From Catellatospora sp. TT07R-123 (GTDB taxonomy: Bacteria > Actinomycetota > Actinomycetes > Mycobacteriales > Micromonosporaceae), in NCBI RefSeq assembly GCF_018327705.1, contig NZ_BNEM01000002.1:3658001-3722000 (forward strand): a stretch of DNA of 64,000 nucleotides, in the 5' to 3' direction. Under the pieces are notes generated by a model. That model had not been told where the DNA came from, did no database searches, and saw only the letters and a program-made list of their open reading frames with translations. The position numbers were made by a program, and so were the translations under genes. Below are positions 8,706 through 19,000 of this stretch, piece by piece; within the stretch, counting starts at the first letter, position 1; every line of letters begins with the position of its first letter.

Positions 8706-9083
8706 TCAGGCGCGGGCCACGATCTCCCGTCCCAGCGGCCACAGCGCGGCCGGCACCAGCTTGAAGTTGGCGATGCCGAACGGGATGCCGATGATCGTGA
8801 TGCACAGGGCCACCCCGGCGGTGATGTGCATCAGGGCCAGCCACCAGCCCGCCACGATGAACCACACGATGTTGGCCAGCGTCGAGGCCAGCCCGGCGCT
8901 GGGCCGCTCGGCGATGTCGTACCCGAACGGCCAGAACGAGTAGCGCGCGAGCCGGAACGAGGCCACCCCGAACGGGATCGTCACGATCAGCACGAAGCAG
9001 ATGATGCCCGCGATGCCGTACGCCAGGCCCAGCAGGAAACCGCTGCCGAAGATGAACCAGAGGATGTTGAGGAGCGTCCGCAT
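8706..9083 (-). CDS. yccF: YccF-domain inner membrane protein
   Basis: 125 residues made of two similar YccF (DUF307) units, each with a hydrophobic segment followed by an IPFG turn: LIVTIPFGVASFRLARYSFWPFG and later IGIPFGIANFKLVPAALWPLG (each read in part). Probably four membrane segments. The family is widespread and of unknown function. ATG 9083 is preceded by GAGGGT. It lies 18 bases after the DUF402 gene, apparently last in an operon with that gene and an ABC ATPase. Confidence 0.9.
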   Translation of the reverse strand: MRTLLNILWFIFGSGFLLGLAYGIAGIICFVLIVTIPFGVASFRLARYSFWPFGYDIAERPSAGLASTLANIVWFIVAGWWLALMHITAGVALCITIIGIPFGIANFKLVPAALWPLGREIVARA

Positions 9084-9101
9084 ACCCTCGATGCTGACGC
9101 C

Positions 9102-9715
9102 TCAGGGCAAGGTCGGTGCCAGTTCGTCCCATCCGGCGGGCAGTTGCCGCGGCAACCAGCGCGGATCGGGGTGCCAGTCGGCCCACGAGTCGTGCCACCA
9201 GCGCTCCCCGGCGTCGAGCAGCCGGGCCACCCGGTCGCCCTCGGCCTGGATCGCCTCCATCCGCCCCGGGTAGCGCACCGGCCCGGCCGCGGCGAACTCC
9301 TCGACGTCCTTCCACTCCCAGCGCGGCGCGCCCGGCGCCCAGTGCAGGTCCAGCTCGTGGTCGAGGGTGTCGAAGCCGATCGCGGTGCGCCGCGGCGCGT
9401 CCTGGAGGTTGAAGTACCACCCGTTCCAGGTGCGCCGCGGGCCCTTCCAGAACACGAAGACGGCGTGCTCGATGCCCGGGAAGTGCAGCGCGAGCATGCC
9501 GTGGCCGTGCCACTCCTGCCGCCCCTGCACCTGGTACGGGTGCCGCCCGGCCGGGAACGCCCCGTGCCTCGGGTACCCGAAGCGCGTCCCGCCCGGCAGG
9601 TACGTCACCAGCAGCTCGTCGGTGTCCTGCACGCAGATCGACGCGTACCCGAACCAGACCTCGTCGCGCAGGATCTCCCGGCGCACGATCGTGTCGCCGG
9701 GCGCGAACCGCCGCA

Positions 9716-9716
<1 letters not shown>
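9102..9716 (-). CDS. DUF402 (FomD-like) domain protein
   Basis: 204 residues. The DUF402 core is recognisable in HGHGMLALHFPG, GWYFNLQDAPRR, GFDTLDHELDL and WEWKDVEEF; the aspartates and glutamates of this set bind divalent metal in the family, whose studied members hydrolyse nucleoside di- or triphosphates or nucleotidyl-phosphonates. ATG 9716 shares its A with the TGA of the ABC ATPase gene, so the two are translationally coupled. Substrate unknown. Confidence 0.85.
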
Positions 9717-10552
<836 letters not shown>

Positions 10553-10705
10553 AGCCGATATCCAATCACGCCGGGCACTGCGCGCGTGCGACCCTGCCAG
10601 CCAGATCACAGTCGGCGCTGCCCCGGTCCCGCTCCGTCACGCGCCCCCACGGATCGACGCCCAGCACGTACGGTGAGCCGGTCCCCCTCACCCTAAGGAG
10701 GCGCG

Positions 10706-11740
10706 TTGACCGCCGTCATCGAGATCAGCGGCCTGCGCAAGACGTTCCACAGCGTGCGTCGCGGGCGGCAGACCGCCCTCGACGGGTTCGACATGGAGGT
10801 CCACGCCGGGCAGGTCCACGGCTTCCTCGGGCCGAACGGCTCCGGCAAGACCACCACGCTGCGCACCCTGCTGGGCCTGATGCGCGCCGACTCCGGCACC
10901 ATGCGCATCCTCGGCACCCCGAGCGAGCGCTACGCCACCGTGGCGCACCGGGTGGGCGCGATCGTGGAGAGCCCGGCGTTCTTCGCCGGCTTCAGCGGCC
11001 GCAAGACGCTGCAGATCCTGGCCACCGCGGGCGGCGTGCCCGCGACCCGCGTCGACGAGGTGCTCACCACGGTCGGGCTGCGCGAGCGCGCCGACGACCT
11101 GGTCAAGGGCTACTCCCTGGGTATGCGCCAGCGCCTGGCCGTGGCCTCGGCCCTGCTCAAGCAGCCTGAGCTGCTGATCCTGGACGAGCCCGCCAACGGC
11201 CTGGACCCGGCGGGCATCCACGCCATGCGCACGCTGATGAGCGACCTCGCGGCCGCCGGGGTGACCGTGCTGATCTCCAGCCACCTGCTGGCCGAGATCG
11301 AGCAGGTCTGCGACTCGGTCACCATCATCTCGCGCGGCCGCCGGGTCACCCACGGCCCGGTGGCGCAGGTGCTGGCCAAGCACGCGACCGGCGAGTTCCG
11401 CGTCCAGGTCGGCGACCCCTCGGCCGCGGTGCAGCTGCTGCGGTCCGCGGGCCGCGCCGCCCGGGTCGACGGCGGCTACGTGGTGGTGGGCGGGGTCGAC
11501 GACCCGGCCTGGATCACCCAGACGCTCGGCGAGGCCGGGCTGTGGCTGGCCGAGCTGGTCGCGATCGCCCCCGACCTGGAGAGCGTCTTCCTCGACCTCA
11601 CCGACACCCGCCCGGCGCCGGGCCAGCCGCCGCAGGTGCAGGACGTGACCCCGGGCGATGAGCCCGAGCCCGAGCCCGGACCCGTCGCCGCCGACGCCCC
11701 CGCCGCCGTCATCGACCTCGACCTGAAGGAGCAGTCGTGA
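10706..11740 (+). CDS. ABC exporter ATPase
   Basis: 344 residues. Walker A GPNGSGKTT, signature YSLGMRQRLAVA and Walker B LLILDEPANGLDP mark a DrrA/CcmA-type exporter ATPase. The C-terminus carries a family-like extension and then a Pro/Glu-rich tail (PEPEPGP). The start codon is TTG at 10706, supported by AAGGAGG six bases upstream and by the position of the first beta strand. Its TGA overlaps the GTG of the permease gene, so the two form one transporter. Cargo unknown. Confidence 0.9.
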   Translation: MTAVIEISGLRKTFHSVRRGRQTALDGFDMEVHAGQVHGFLGPNGSGKTTTLRTLLGLMRADSGTMRILGTPSERYATVAHRVGAIVESPAFFAGFSGRKTLQILATAGGVPATRVDEVLTTVGLRERADDLVKGYSLGMRQRLAVASALLKQPELLILDEPANGLDPAGIHAMRTLMSDLAAAGVTVLISSHLLAEIEQVCDSVTIISRGRRVTHGPVAQVLAKHATGEFRVQVGDPSAAVQLLRSAGRAARVDGGYVVVGGVDDPAWITQTLGEAGLWLAELVAIAPDLESVFLDLTDTRPAPGQPPQVQDVTPGDEPEPEPGPVAADAPAAVIDLDLKEQS

Positions 11741-12711
11741 ACCTCGCGAAAGCCGAGCTCAACCGGCTGATGTCGCGCCGGTTCGTCAAGCTCCTGGTGG
11801 TCGTGCTGTTCGCGGTCTTCGGCCTCACCGTGGCCGTCGTGATGATCGACAGCAGCCGCCCCAGCGACCAGGCGTGGGCCGAGGCCCGCCAGATGGCCGC
11901 CGAGGCGCGCGCCGACCGGACGCGCGAGCACGAGCGGTGCCTGACGAGCAAGGACCCGGGCGCGCCGCAGGACCTGTACGACCAGTACTACGGGGCCGAC
12001 TGCACCGCGTACGACCCGGCGGACGTCAAGGACGAGCAGTACCTGTCCGGCGTGTTCGTCTTCAGCGACGAGATCACCGGGCTGGCCTACATGCTCGCGG
12101 CATACCTGGCCTTCTTCGGGTTCCTCATCGCGGCGTCGTTCATCGGCGCGGAGCTGAGCAGCGGCGGCCTGATCAACCTGCTGCTGTGGCGGCCGCAGCG
12201 CGGCACCGTGTACGGCACCAAGCTCGGCGTGCTGCTGGGCGGGCTGGCCGTGTTCAACCTCGGCTTCACCGTGCTCTACGTCGGCGTGTTCTGGGTGCTG
12301 GCGGCCACGACCGGCTGGACCGGCAACCTCGGCGGCGACTTCTGGCCGGACCTGATCGGGCTGTCGCTGCGCGGCTTCGTGCTGGCGCTGGTGACGGCGG
12401 CCTGCGCGTACGCCATCGCCACCATCGGACGGCACACGGCCGCGGCCCTGGGCGTGCTCATCGGGTACGTCATCGCGTGGGAGCTGGGCGCCCGGCTCGT
12501 CTTCTACATGATCAATCTGGAGCCGAGCGACCCGCTGTTCCTGTCCACCTACGTCGCCGCCTGGGTCAACGGCGGCTACCGGTACTGGGGCAACTACGAC
12601 GGCAGCGCCCTCGTGATCGACGCCGGCACCGGCGCCGCGGTCCTGCTCGGCCTGGCCGCACTGCTCGTCGGCGGCGGCTACCTCAGCTTCCACCGCCGCG
12701 ACCTGACCTGA
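11737..12711 (+). CDS. ABC-2 type permease
   Basis: 324 residues, about six membrane segments: one near the N-terminus (LLVVVLFAVFGLTVAVVMI), then a charged, Cys-containing external loop of about 80 residues, then five more. The pattern fits ABC-2-family export permeases partnered with the preceding ATPase. It begins with GTG in a 4-base overlap with the ATPase gene. The stop is followed by a 9-bp tandem repeat and a palindromic terminator-like element. Confidence 0.85.
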   Translation: MNLAKAELNRLMSRRFVKLLVVVLFAVFGLTVAVVMIDSSRPSDQAWAEARQMAAEARADRTREHERCLTSKDPGAPQDLYDQYYGADCTAYDPADVKDEQYLSGVFVFSDEITGLAYMLAAYLAFFGFLIAASFIGAELSSGGLINLLLWRPQRGTVYGTKLGVLLGGLAVFNLGFTVLYVGVFWVLAATTGWTGNLGGDFWPDLIGLSLRGFVLALVTAACAYAIATIGRHTAAALGVLIGYVIAWELGARLVFYMINLEPSDPLFLSTYVAAWVNGGYRYWGNYDGSALVIDAGTGAAVLLGLAALLVGGGYLSFHRRDLT

Positions 12712-12731
12712 CCTGACCGCCGAGCGCGCCC

Positions 12732-12807
12732 GCTCGGCGCGCTCGGCGCGCTCGGCGCGCTCGGCGCGCTCGGCGCGCTCGGCGCGCTCGGCGCGCTCGG
12801 CGCGCTC
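12732..12807. repeat. 9-bp tandem repeat, about 8.5 copies
   Basis: The unit GCTCGGCGC is repeated without error eight times (12732-12803) plus a partial copy, in the 3' region of the ABC permease. A nine-base unit keeps frame; the long Glu-Arg-Ala-type reading frame across it on the minus strand is an artefact of the repeat. Confidence 0.95.
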
Positions 12808-12813
12808 GCGAGG

Positions 12814-12877
12814 CTGCACTTTCGGGGAAAGTGCAGCCTCGCGGCGTCAGATTCCAGCACTTTCCCCGAAAGTGCAG
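12814..12877. repeat. Palindromic element, family A copy 2
   Basis: 21-bp arms at 12814-12834 and 12857-12877 (CTGCACTTTCGGGGAAAGTG and complement). Here each arm is itself self-complementary (GCTGCACTTTC-GGG-GAAAGTGCAGC), unlike the other copies. It lies between the convergent permease and ROK-regulator genes. Confidence 0.75.
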
Positions 12878-12897
12878 CGATCAACGCGGCGCGGCAC

Positions 12898-12930
12898 GGT
12901 GCGCGCGGTGCGGTGCGCGCGGTGCGGTGC
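12898..12930. repeat. 14-bp tandem repeat
   Basis: GGTGCGCGCGGTGC occurs twice exactly (12898-12911, 12912-12925) plus five bases, in a G/C-only stretch before the ROK gene end. The non-coding interval 12712-13033 consists of this, the 9-bp repeat and the palindromic element; nothing else was recognised in it. Confidence 0.8.
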
Positions 12931-13033
12931 CGTGTGCGCGGTGCGCCAGGCGGACCCGCTGTCGCGCGGCCCCGCTGGGCGCCCCGTGCGGTGTGATCGT
13001 CGAAGCTGCTCAGCTTCGCGGCGTAGGGGCTCG

Positions 13034-14227
13034 TCAGTCGACGGTCGAGCCGAAGACCTCGTCGCGGACGGTGTCCAGGGCCGTGAGCAGGGCGCCGCGC
13101 AGGACCGGCTCGTCGGAGACGCCGGTGACGACCACGCGCGGGGCCACCGGGCTGATCGCCGCCACCTCGTGCTGCACCCGCTCGGCCAGCGGAGTGCCGC
13201 CCGCGGCGCCGACCTCGCCGGTGAGCACCACCAGCGGCGGGTCGAGCACCAGGCAGGACGCGGCGACGCCGAGCGCCAGCCGCCGGGCCAGCTCGTCGAG
13301 GACGGGGCCGCCCTTGGTGCCGGCCGCGATCGCGGCCTTCACCGCGTCGGCGGCGCTGGGGGCGCGGAAGCCGTGCTCGCGGGCGACGGAGCGGACCGCG
13401 TCGGCCCCGGCGACCATCTGGAAGGCGCCCTTGCCGACGCGGCGGCTGACGTCGCGCGGGATCTCCGCACCGGGCACCGGCAGGTAGCCGATCTCACCGG
13501 CGGCGCCGGAGAAGCCGCGGTGCAGGCGCCCGCCGAGCATGACGGCCAGACCGATGCCGGAGCCGACCCAGACCAGCAGGAAGTCGCCGACCTCGCGCGC
13601 GGCGCCCAGGTGCGACTCGGCCACGGCGGCCAGGTTCACGTCGTTCTCGAACAGGATCGTGGTGTGCAGGTCGTCGCGCAGCGCGGCGGCCAGGCCCCGC
13701 TGCCAGCGCGGCAGGTTGAACGCGAAGACGATGTCGCCGCTGCTCGGGTCGACCAGACCCGGGGTGCCCAGCACTATGCGGCGTACGGCGCTCAGCGGGG
13801 CGCCGGCCTGGGCGGCGGCGCTGACCACGGCGTCGTGCACGAGCCGCACCGGGTCGTCGACCCCGCCGCTGTTCTCGGTCTGCATGGAGACCTCGACCCG
13901 GCCCACGACCGCGCCGGTGATGTCGGCGCACGCGGCGGTGACCTGCTCGGCCCCGACCTCCACGCCCACCACGTACGCGCTGCCGGGGCTGACGCTGTAG
14001 AGCTGCGCGTTGGGTCCGCGCCCACCGGCCTGCTCGCCGACCCGCCGGACCAGGCCGCGCTCCTCAAGGCGTTCCACGAGCTGGGAGGCGGTCACCTTGG
14101 ACAGGCCCGTGAGCTCGCCGAGCTGCGAGCGCGTCAGCGGCCCACGCGCCAGCAGCAGCTCGAGCGCGGCTCGATCGTTGAGCGCGCGGAGAAGGCGGGG
14201 GGTGCCTGGTTGGGAAACTGCGGCCAT
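13034..14227 (-). CDS. ROK-family transcriptional regulator
   Basis: 397 residues. Residues about 25-60 form a winged helix-turn-helix (LTRSQLGELTGLSKVTASQL), followed by a sugar-kinase-like ROK domain (VVGVEVGAEQVTAACADITG, later GVVDPSS-type and WVGSGIGLAVMLGG segments). The cysteine zinc motif usual in ROK proteins is not visible around AAGEIGYLPVPGAEIPRD, so it may be a zinc-free regulator-only member. ATG 14227 is preceded by TAGGAT eight bases upstream, compatible with a leaderless transcript. It diverges from a beta-N-acetylhexosaminidase gene across an AT-rich intergenic stretch, and probably represses that gene in response to an amino-sugar (inference). Confidence 0.88.
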   Translation of the reverse strand: MAAVSQPGTPRLLRALNDRAALELLLARGPLTRSQLGELTGLSKVTASQLVERLEERGLVRRVGEQAGGRGPNAQLYSVSPGSAYVVGVEVGAEQVTAACADITGAVVGRVEVSMQTENSGGVDDPVRLVHDAVVSAAAQAGAPLSAVRRIVLGTPGLVDPSSGDIVFAFNLPRWQRGLAAALRDDLHTTILFENDVNLAAVAESHLGAAREVGDFLLVWVGSGIGLAVMLGGRLHRGFSGAAGEIGYLPVPGAEIPRDVSRRVGKGAFQMVAGADAVRSVAREHGFRAPSAADAVKAAIAAGTKGGPVLDELARRLALGVAASCLVLDPPLVVLTGEVGAAGGTPLAERVQHEVAAISPVAPRVVVTGVSDEPVLRGALLTALDTVRDEVFGSTVD

Positions 14228-14235
14228 GGTCGATC

Positions 14236-14241
14236 ATCCTA
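14236..14241 (-). promoter_or_regulatory. -10 box TAGGAT of ROK gene
   Basis: TAGGAT on the minus strand ends 8 bases before ATG 14227; a leaderless or near-leaderless transcript is expected. Confidence 0.4.
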
Positions 14242-14277
14242 GGTGCTCGCCGCGAAGCCGGTGTGCAGACACCGACA

Positions 14278-14343
14278 CTAGCTTTTAGTTAAGTTTCTTA
14301 TTAGATTAGGTACCCTTAACCGTGTACGGCCGTAGCCTACGGC
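14278..14343. promoter_or_regulatory. AT-rich putative ROK operator and nagZ promoter region
   Basis: About 40 bp (14278-14319) are strikingly AT-rich for this genome and contain TTAGTTAAGTTTCTTATTAG, an imperfect dyad around AAG-TTT-CTT, as expected for a ROK repressor site. Possible -10 boxes for the hexosaminidase gene are TAGATT (14302-14307) and TACCCT (14311-14316). A perfect 7-bp palindrome GCCGTAG-C-CTACGGC follows at 14329-14343. Confidence 0.5.
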
Positions 14344-14434
14344 TTCGACACGCAAACCCACTATGGATGGCAAGACCCGACACACTGGCCAAAAGGCCAA
14401 CATCGTGTTCGGGCGACGGAAGCGGAGGATCACC

Positions 14435-15883
14435 GTGACCATCGACCCCGGGCTGCGGCGCCTGGCACTGCGTACGCTGCTGGCCGCGTTCCCCGGCCAC
14501 ACCGCTCCGGATTGGGCCACCGACCTGCTCACCCAGGGCCTGGCGGGCTACACCCTGTTCGGCTACAACATCTCCGACGGCGACCAGCTCGCCGCGCTCA
14601 CCGGCCAGCTGCGGGCCGCCCGGCCCGACGCGCTGCTCGCCATCGACGAGGAGGGCGGCGACGTCACCCGGCTGGCGCACCGCACCGGCAGCCCGTACCC
14701 GGGCAACGCCGCCCTGGGTGCGATCGGCGACCTCGACCTCACCCGCCGGGTGTACCACGCCATCGGCACCGAGCTCACCGCCGCCGGGATCAACCTGAAC
14801 CTGGCCCCCACGGTGGACGTCAACACCGCCACCGACAACCCGATCATCGGCACCCGCTCGTTCGGTGCCGACCCCGTGCGCGTCGCGGTGCACGCCGCCG
14901 CGGCGGTCGTCGGCCTCCAGCAGGCCGGGGTGGCCGCCTGCGCCAAGCACTTCCCCGGCCACGGTGCCACCGTCACCGACTCCCACCACGACCTGCCCAC
15001 GGTCGACGTCACCGAACAGGTGCTGCGCGAGCGCGAGCTGCCCCCGTTCGCGGCGATCGTGGCCGCGGGCGCCAAGGCCGTGATGACCGCCCACATCCGG
15101 GTCCCGGTGCTGACCGGCGACGACCCGGCGACCTTCAGCCGGGCCGTGCTCACGGACCTGCTGCGGGACGAGTTCGGGTTCACCGGCGTGATCGTCACCG
15201 ACGCGCTGGAGATGCAGGGCGCGAAGCGGATCGCGGGCGGCATCGGACCGGCCGCCGTCCGCGCCCTGGACGCCGGGGCCGACCTGCTGTGCCTCGGCGC
15301 CGACATCGACCTGGAGATCGTCGAGCAGGTGGCCGCCGACATCGTCGCGGCGATCAAGGACGGCAGCCTCAGCCTCGCCCGCGTCGAGGAGGCCGCGGCC
15401 CGCAACGACGCCCTCGCGGCGTGGACCGCGGGCAGCATCGAGGTCGAGGCCAGCCCCCGGCTGGGCTACGACGCCGCCCGCCGCGCGGTCAGCGTCGAGG
15501 GCAGCCTCGACGGGTTCGAGCACCCGTTCGTGGTGCAGCTGCGGGCCGGGCACACCATCGCCGAGGGCGCCGTGCCGTGGGGGCTGACCATGCACCTGGC
15601 CGACACCCCGCAGCTGGCCGTGGCGGCCGACGAGACCAGCGTCGACGCGCTGATCGACGCGGCGGCCGGGCGGCCGATCGTGCTGGTCGGGCGGCACACG
15701 CACCGCAACCCGGCGGCCCGCTCGCTAGCCGAGCAGCTCGCCGCGGTGCACCCGCTGGCCGTGGTCGAGATGGGCTGGCCGGCCGGATGGCGGCCGCGCG
15801 GGGCACAGGCCTTCATCACCACGTACGGCGCGAGCCACGCCAACGGCCGCGCCGCCGCCGAGGTCCTGGGCCTGGCGGGCTGA
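14435..15883 (+). CDS. nagZ: Glycoside hydrolase family 3 beta-N-acetylhexosaminidase (NagZ-like)
   Basis: 482 residues. The GH3 barrel carries KHFPGHG followed by DSHHDLP, the flexible loop with the His/Asp general-acid dyad specific to NagZ-type enzymes, and VTDALEM with the nucleophile aspartate. A C-terminal domain of about 130 residues follows. No signal peptide is seen, so it is probably cytoplasmic, releasing GlcNAc from muropeptide or chitin-derived sugars. GTG 14435 is chosen for GGAGGA six bases upstream; the frame is open to 14363 without a good start. It diverges from a ROK regulator that probably controls it and ends at a long inverted repeat shared with the convergent gdh gene. 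Confidence 0.9.
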   Translation: MTIDPGLRRLALRTLLAAFPGHTAPDWATDLLTQGLAGYTLFGYNISDGDQLAALTGQLRAARPDALLAIDEEGGDVTRLAHRTGSPYPGNAALGAIGDLDLTRRVYHAIGTELTAAGINLNLAPTVDVNTATDNPIIGTRSFGADPVRVAVHAAAAVVGLQQAGVAACAKHFPGHGATVTDSHHDLPTVDVTEQVLRERELPPFAAIVAAGAKAVMTAHIRVPVLTGDDPATFSRAVLTDLLRDEFGFTGVIVTDALEMQGAKRIAGGIGPAAVRALDAGADLLCLGADIDLEIVEQVAADIVAAIKDGSLSLARVEEAAARNDALAAWTAGSIEVEASPRLGYDAARRAVSVEGSLDGFEHPFVVQLRAGHTIAEGAVPWGLTMHLADTPQLAVAADETSVDALIDAAAGRPIVLVGRHTHRNPAARSLAEQLAAVHPLAVVEMGWPAGWRPRGAQAFITTYGASHANGRAAAEVLGLAG

Positions 15884-15918
15884 CCCCCGCCACGCCGACC
15901 GGGGCGAGGCAGCACTTT

Positions 15919-15987
15919 TCATAGACGTTGGCCTATGACATCGAATTCGGGTAGATCGAAGTCGACGTCATAGGCCAACGTCTATGA
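15919..15987. terminator. Long inverted repeat between convergent nagZ and gdh
   Basis: Perfect 21-bp arms at 15919-15939 and 15967-15987 (TCATAGACGTTGGCCTATGA and complement, extended one base) with a 27-bp middle. TTTT precedes the left arm and CAAAA follows the right arm, giving short T-tracts in both outgoing transcripts, as for a bidirectional terminator. Confidence 0.75.
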
Positions 15988-16065
15988 CAAAACGGGGTGT
16001 GGCGGGACCGCGCGGGATGTGGCGGGACTGGTGTGGGGACGGGCGGCTGGGCCGCCCGTCCCTGG

Positions 16066-19000
16066 TCAGGCCGCCGCCGTACGCACCAGGGTGCGGATCT
16101 GGCGGAGCAGGACCGACAGCGGGGCCAGGTCCACCTTCACCTCGTCCAGCTCCGCGATCGACTTGCGCGCCTGGGCGGTGGCCGTCGCGTTGGCCTGCTC
16201 CCAGTGCTGCACCCGGTCCTGCGGGGCGGTGCCGACGGGCGTCGCCGCCAGCACCTCCTTGGTCAGGGCGGCCAGCGCGGCGTACAGGTCGTAGCGCAGC
16301 GCCATCCGGGCCAGGGTCTGCCAGCGGTCGTCGCGCGGCAGCAGGGAGATCTTCGTCAGCAGGTCGTCCACGCGGAACCGCTCGGACAGCGCGAAGTACA
16401 CCCCGGCGACCTCCTCCAGGTCGCGGCCGGTGTCGGCGGCGACCTCGACGACGTCGAGCAGGCCGAAGCTGTACAGCGTGCGCGCGCCCCACTCGGCCAG
16501 GTCCGCCGGAGCGCCCAGCTCGACCAGCTCGGCCTCGTGGGCCTTCATGGCCTCGTGCTCGGCCCCGCGGAACAGGCTGGACAGGCGCGGCATGAGCGCG
16601 GTGACGCCGGGCTTGAACCGGGCGATCTCGGCGGGCACGTCCAGCGGCGAGCGCCGGTTCTGGATGAGCCACCGGACGGCGCGGTCCATCAGCCGCCGGG
16701 CCTTGAGGTAGGTCTCGGTCTGCGCGGCGGTGGGGATGAGGTTGTCGGTGGCCTCGACGGCCTCCCACAGCTCGGCCAGTCCGAAGACCTCCCACACGAT
16801 CTCGAACGCGCGCAGCACCTCGGCGACGGTCGAGCCGGTCTCCTCGACGGCCCGGTGCACGAACGTGGTGCCGCCCCGGTTGACCGTCTCGTTGACCAGG
16901 ACCGTGGTGACGATCTCGCGGCGCAGCCGGTGCTCGGCCATCTCCTTGGTCATCCCGCGCAGCGGGGCCGGGAAGTATCCGGCGAGGGTCTGCGCGGTCC
17001 ACGGGTCGTCGGGCAGGTCGGAGGAGACGATCTGCTCCTCCAGCGAGATCTTGACGTACGCCATGAGCACGGCGAACTCGGGCGTGGACAGGCCCTGGCC
17101 GTTCTCGCCACGGACCACCAGCTCCTCGTCGGTGGGCAGGCCCTCCAGCGCGCGGTCGATCTTCCCGGCGCGCTCCAGCTCGGTCAGCACCCGGCGGTGC
17201 ACGGGCAGCAGCGACAGGGTCTGCGAGCGGGCGTTGCCCAGCGCGCGGGCCTGGCCGTAGTTGTCCCGCAGCACCAGCGCGGCGACCTCGTCGGTCATGC
17301 TGGCCAGCAGCTCGTTGCGGGCCGTCAGGCTCAGCGAGGTGTCCGCGCCGAGCAGGATCTTGATGTTGACCTCGTGGTCGGAGCAGTCCACGCCGGCCGA
17401 GTTGTCGATGAAGTCGGTGAAGATGTGGCCGCCGGCGCCCTGGGCGCCCTTGCGGGCGTACTCGATGCGTCCGGCCTGGGTCAGGCCCAGGTTGCCGCCC
17501 TCGCCGACGACCCGGCAGCGCAGGTGGGCGCCGTTGACCCGGATCGCGTCGTTGGCCTTGTCGCCGACGTCGGCGTGCGACTCGGTGGTGGCCTTGACGT
17601 ACGTGCCGATGCCGCCGTTCCACAGCAGGTCGACCGGGGCGAGCAGGATCGCCTTCATCAGCTCCGGCGGGCTCATCGCGGTCACCGTCTCGGCCAGGCC
17701 GAGTGCCGCGCGCACCTGCGCCGTGATGGGGATCGACTTGGCGGTACGCGGGTGCACGCCGCCGCCCGCGGAGATCAGCTCCGGGTTGTAGTCGGCCCAC
17801 GAGCTGCGCGGCAGGTCGAACATGCGCCGCCGCTCGGCGAAGGAGGACGCGGCGTCCGGGTCCGGGTCGAGGAAGATGTGCCGGTGGTCGAACGCGGCCA
17901 CCAGCCGGATGTGCGCGGACAGCAGCATGCCGTTGCCGAACACGTCGCCGGACATGTCGCCGACGCCGACCACGGTGAAGTCCTCGGTCTGGGTGTCGTG
18001 CCCCACGCCCCGACCGTGCCCGCCGCTTCCGGCAGCGAGCTCCCGACCGTGCTCACCGCTTCCAGTCGCGAGCTCCCGGAAGTGCCGCTTGACGGACTCC
18101 CAGGCGCCCCGGGCGGTGATGCCCATCTTCTTGTGGTCGTAGCCGGCCGAGCCGCCGGAGGCGAACGCGTCGCCCAGCCAGAACCCGTACGACGCGGAGA
18201 TCTCGTTGGCGATGTCGGAGAACGTCGCCGTCCCCTTGTCCGCCGCGACCACCAGGTACGGGTCGTCGCCGTCGTGGCGGATCACGTCGACCGGCGGCAC
18301 GACCTTGCCCGCGTCGAGGTTGTCGGTGATGTCCAGCAGCGCCGAGATGAACCGGCGGTAGCAGGCCACGCCCTCGGCCTGGAGCGCGTCGCGGTCGGTC
18401 ACGGCCGGCGCCTGCTTGAGCACGAAGCCGCCCTTGGCGCCCACCGGCACGATCACCGCGTTCTTGACCATCTGCGCCTTGACCAGGCCCAGGATCTCGG
18501 TGCGGAAGTCGTCGCGCCGGTCGGACCAGCGCAGGCCGCCGCGCGCGACCGAGCCGAACCGCAGGTGCACGCCCTCGAAGCGGGGCGAGTACACGAAGAT
18601 CTCGAACTTGGGCCGGGGCGCGGGCAGGTCCGGGATCGCCTGCGGGTCCAGCTTGAACGAGACGTACGACTTGGGCCGCCCGTCCGCCCCGCGCTGGAAG
18701 AACGAGGTGCGCAGCGTCGCCTGGATCAGCGTCAGGTAGCTGCGCAGGATGCGGTCCTGGTCGAGGCTGGCCACCGACTCCAGCTGCCGCCCGATCGCCG
18801 ACACCAGCTCCTTGGCCTGGCTGGAGCGCTCGGTGTCGGCCAGTTGGAGCTTCGGGTCGAACCGGGTCTCGAACAGCGCCACCAGCATCGCCGCGAGCTG
18901 CGGGTACGTCGTGAACGTGGCTTCCATCGACTCCTGCGCGTAGACGGTGCCCGCCTGGCGCAGGTACTTCGCGTACGCCCGCAGCACCACGACCTGGCGC

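Noticed and set aside
12719..12819. Minus-strand Glu-Arg-Ala repeat protein
   Set aside because: Produced by translating a 9-bp tandem repeat; no start signal or conserved part.
12732..12930. Possible CRISPR array
   Set aside because: Repeats are 9 and 14 bp and directly adjacent, with no spacers and no cas genes.
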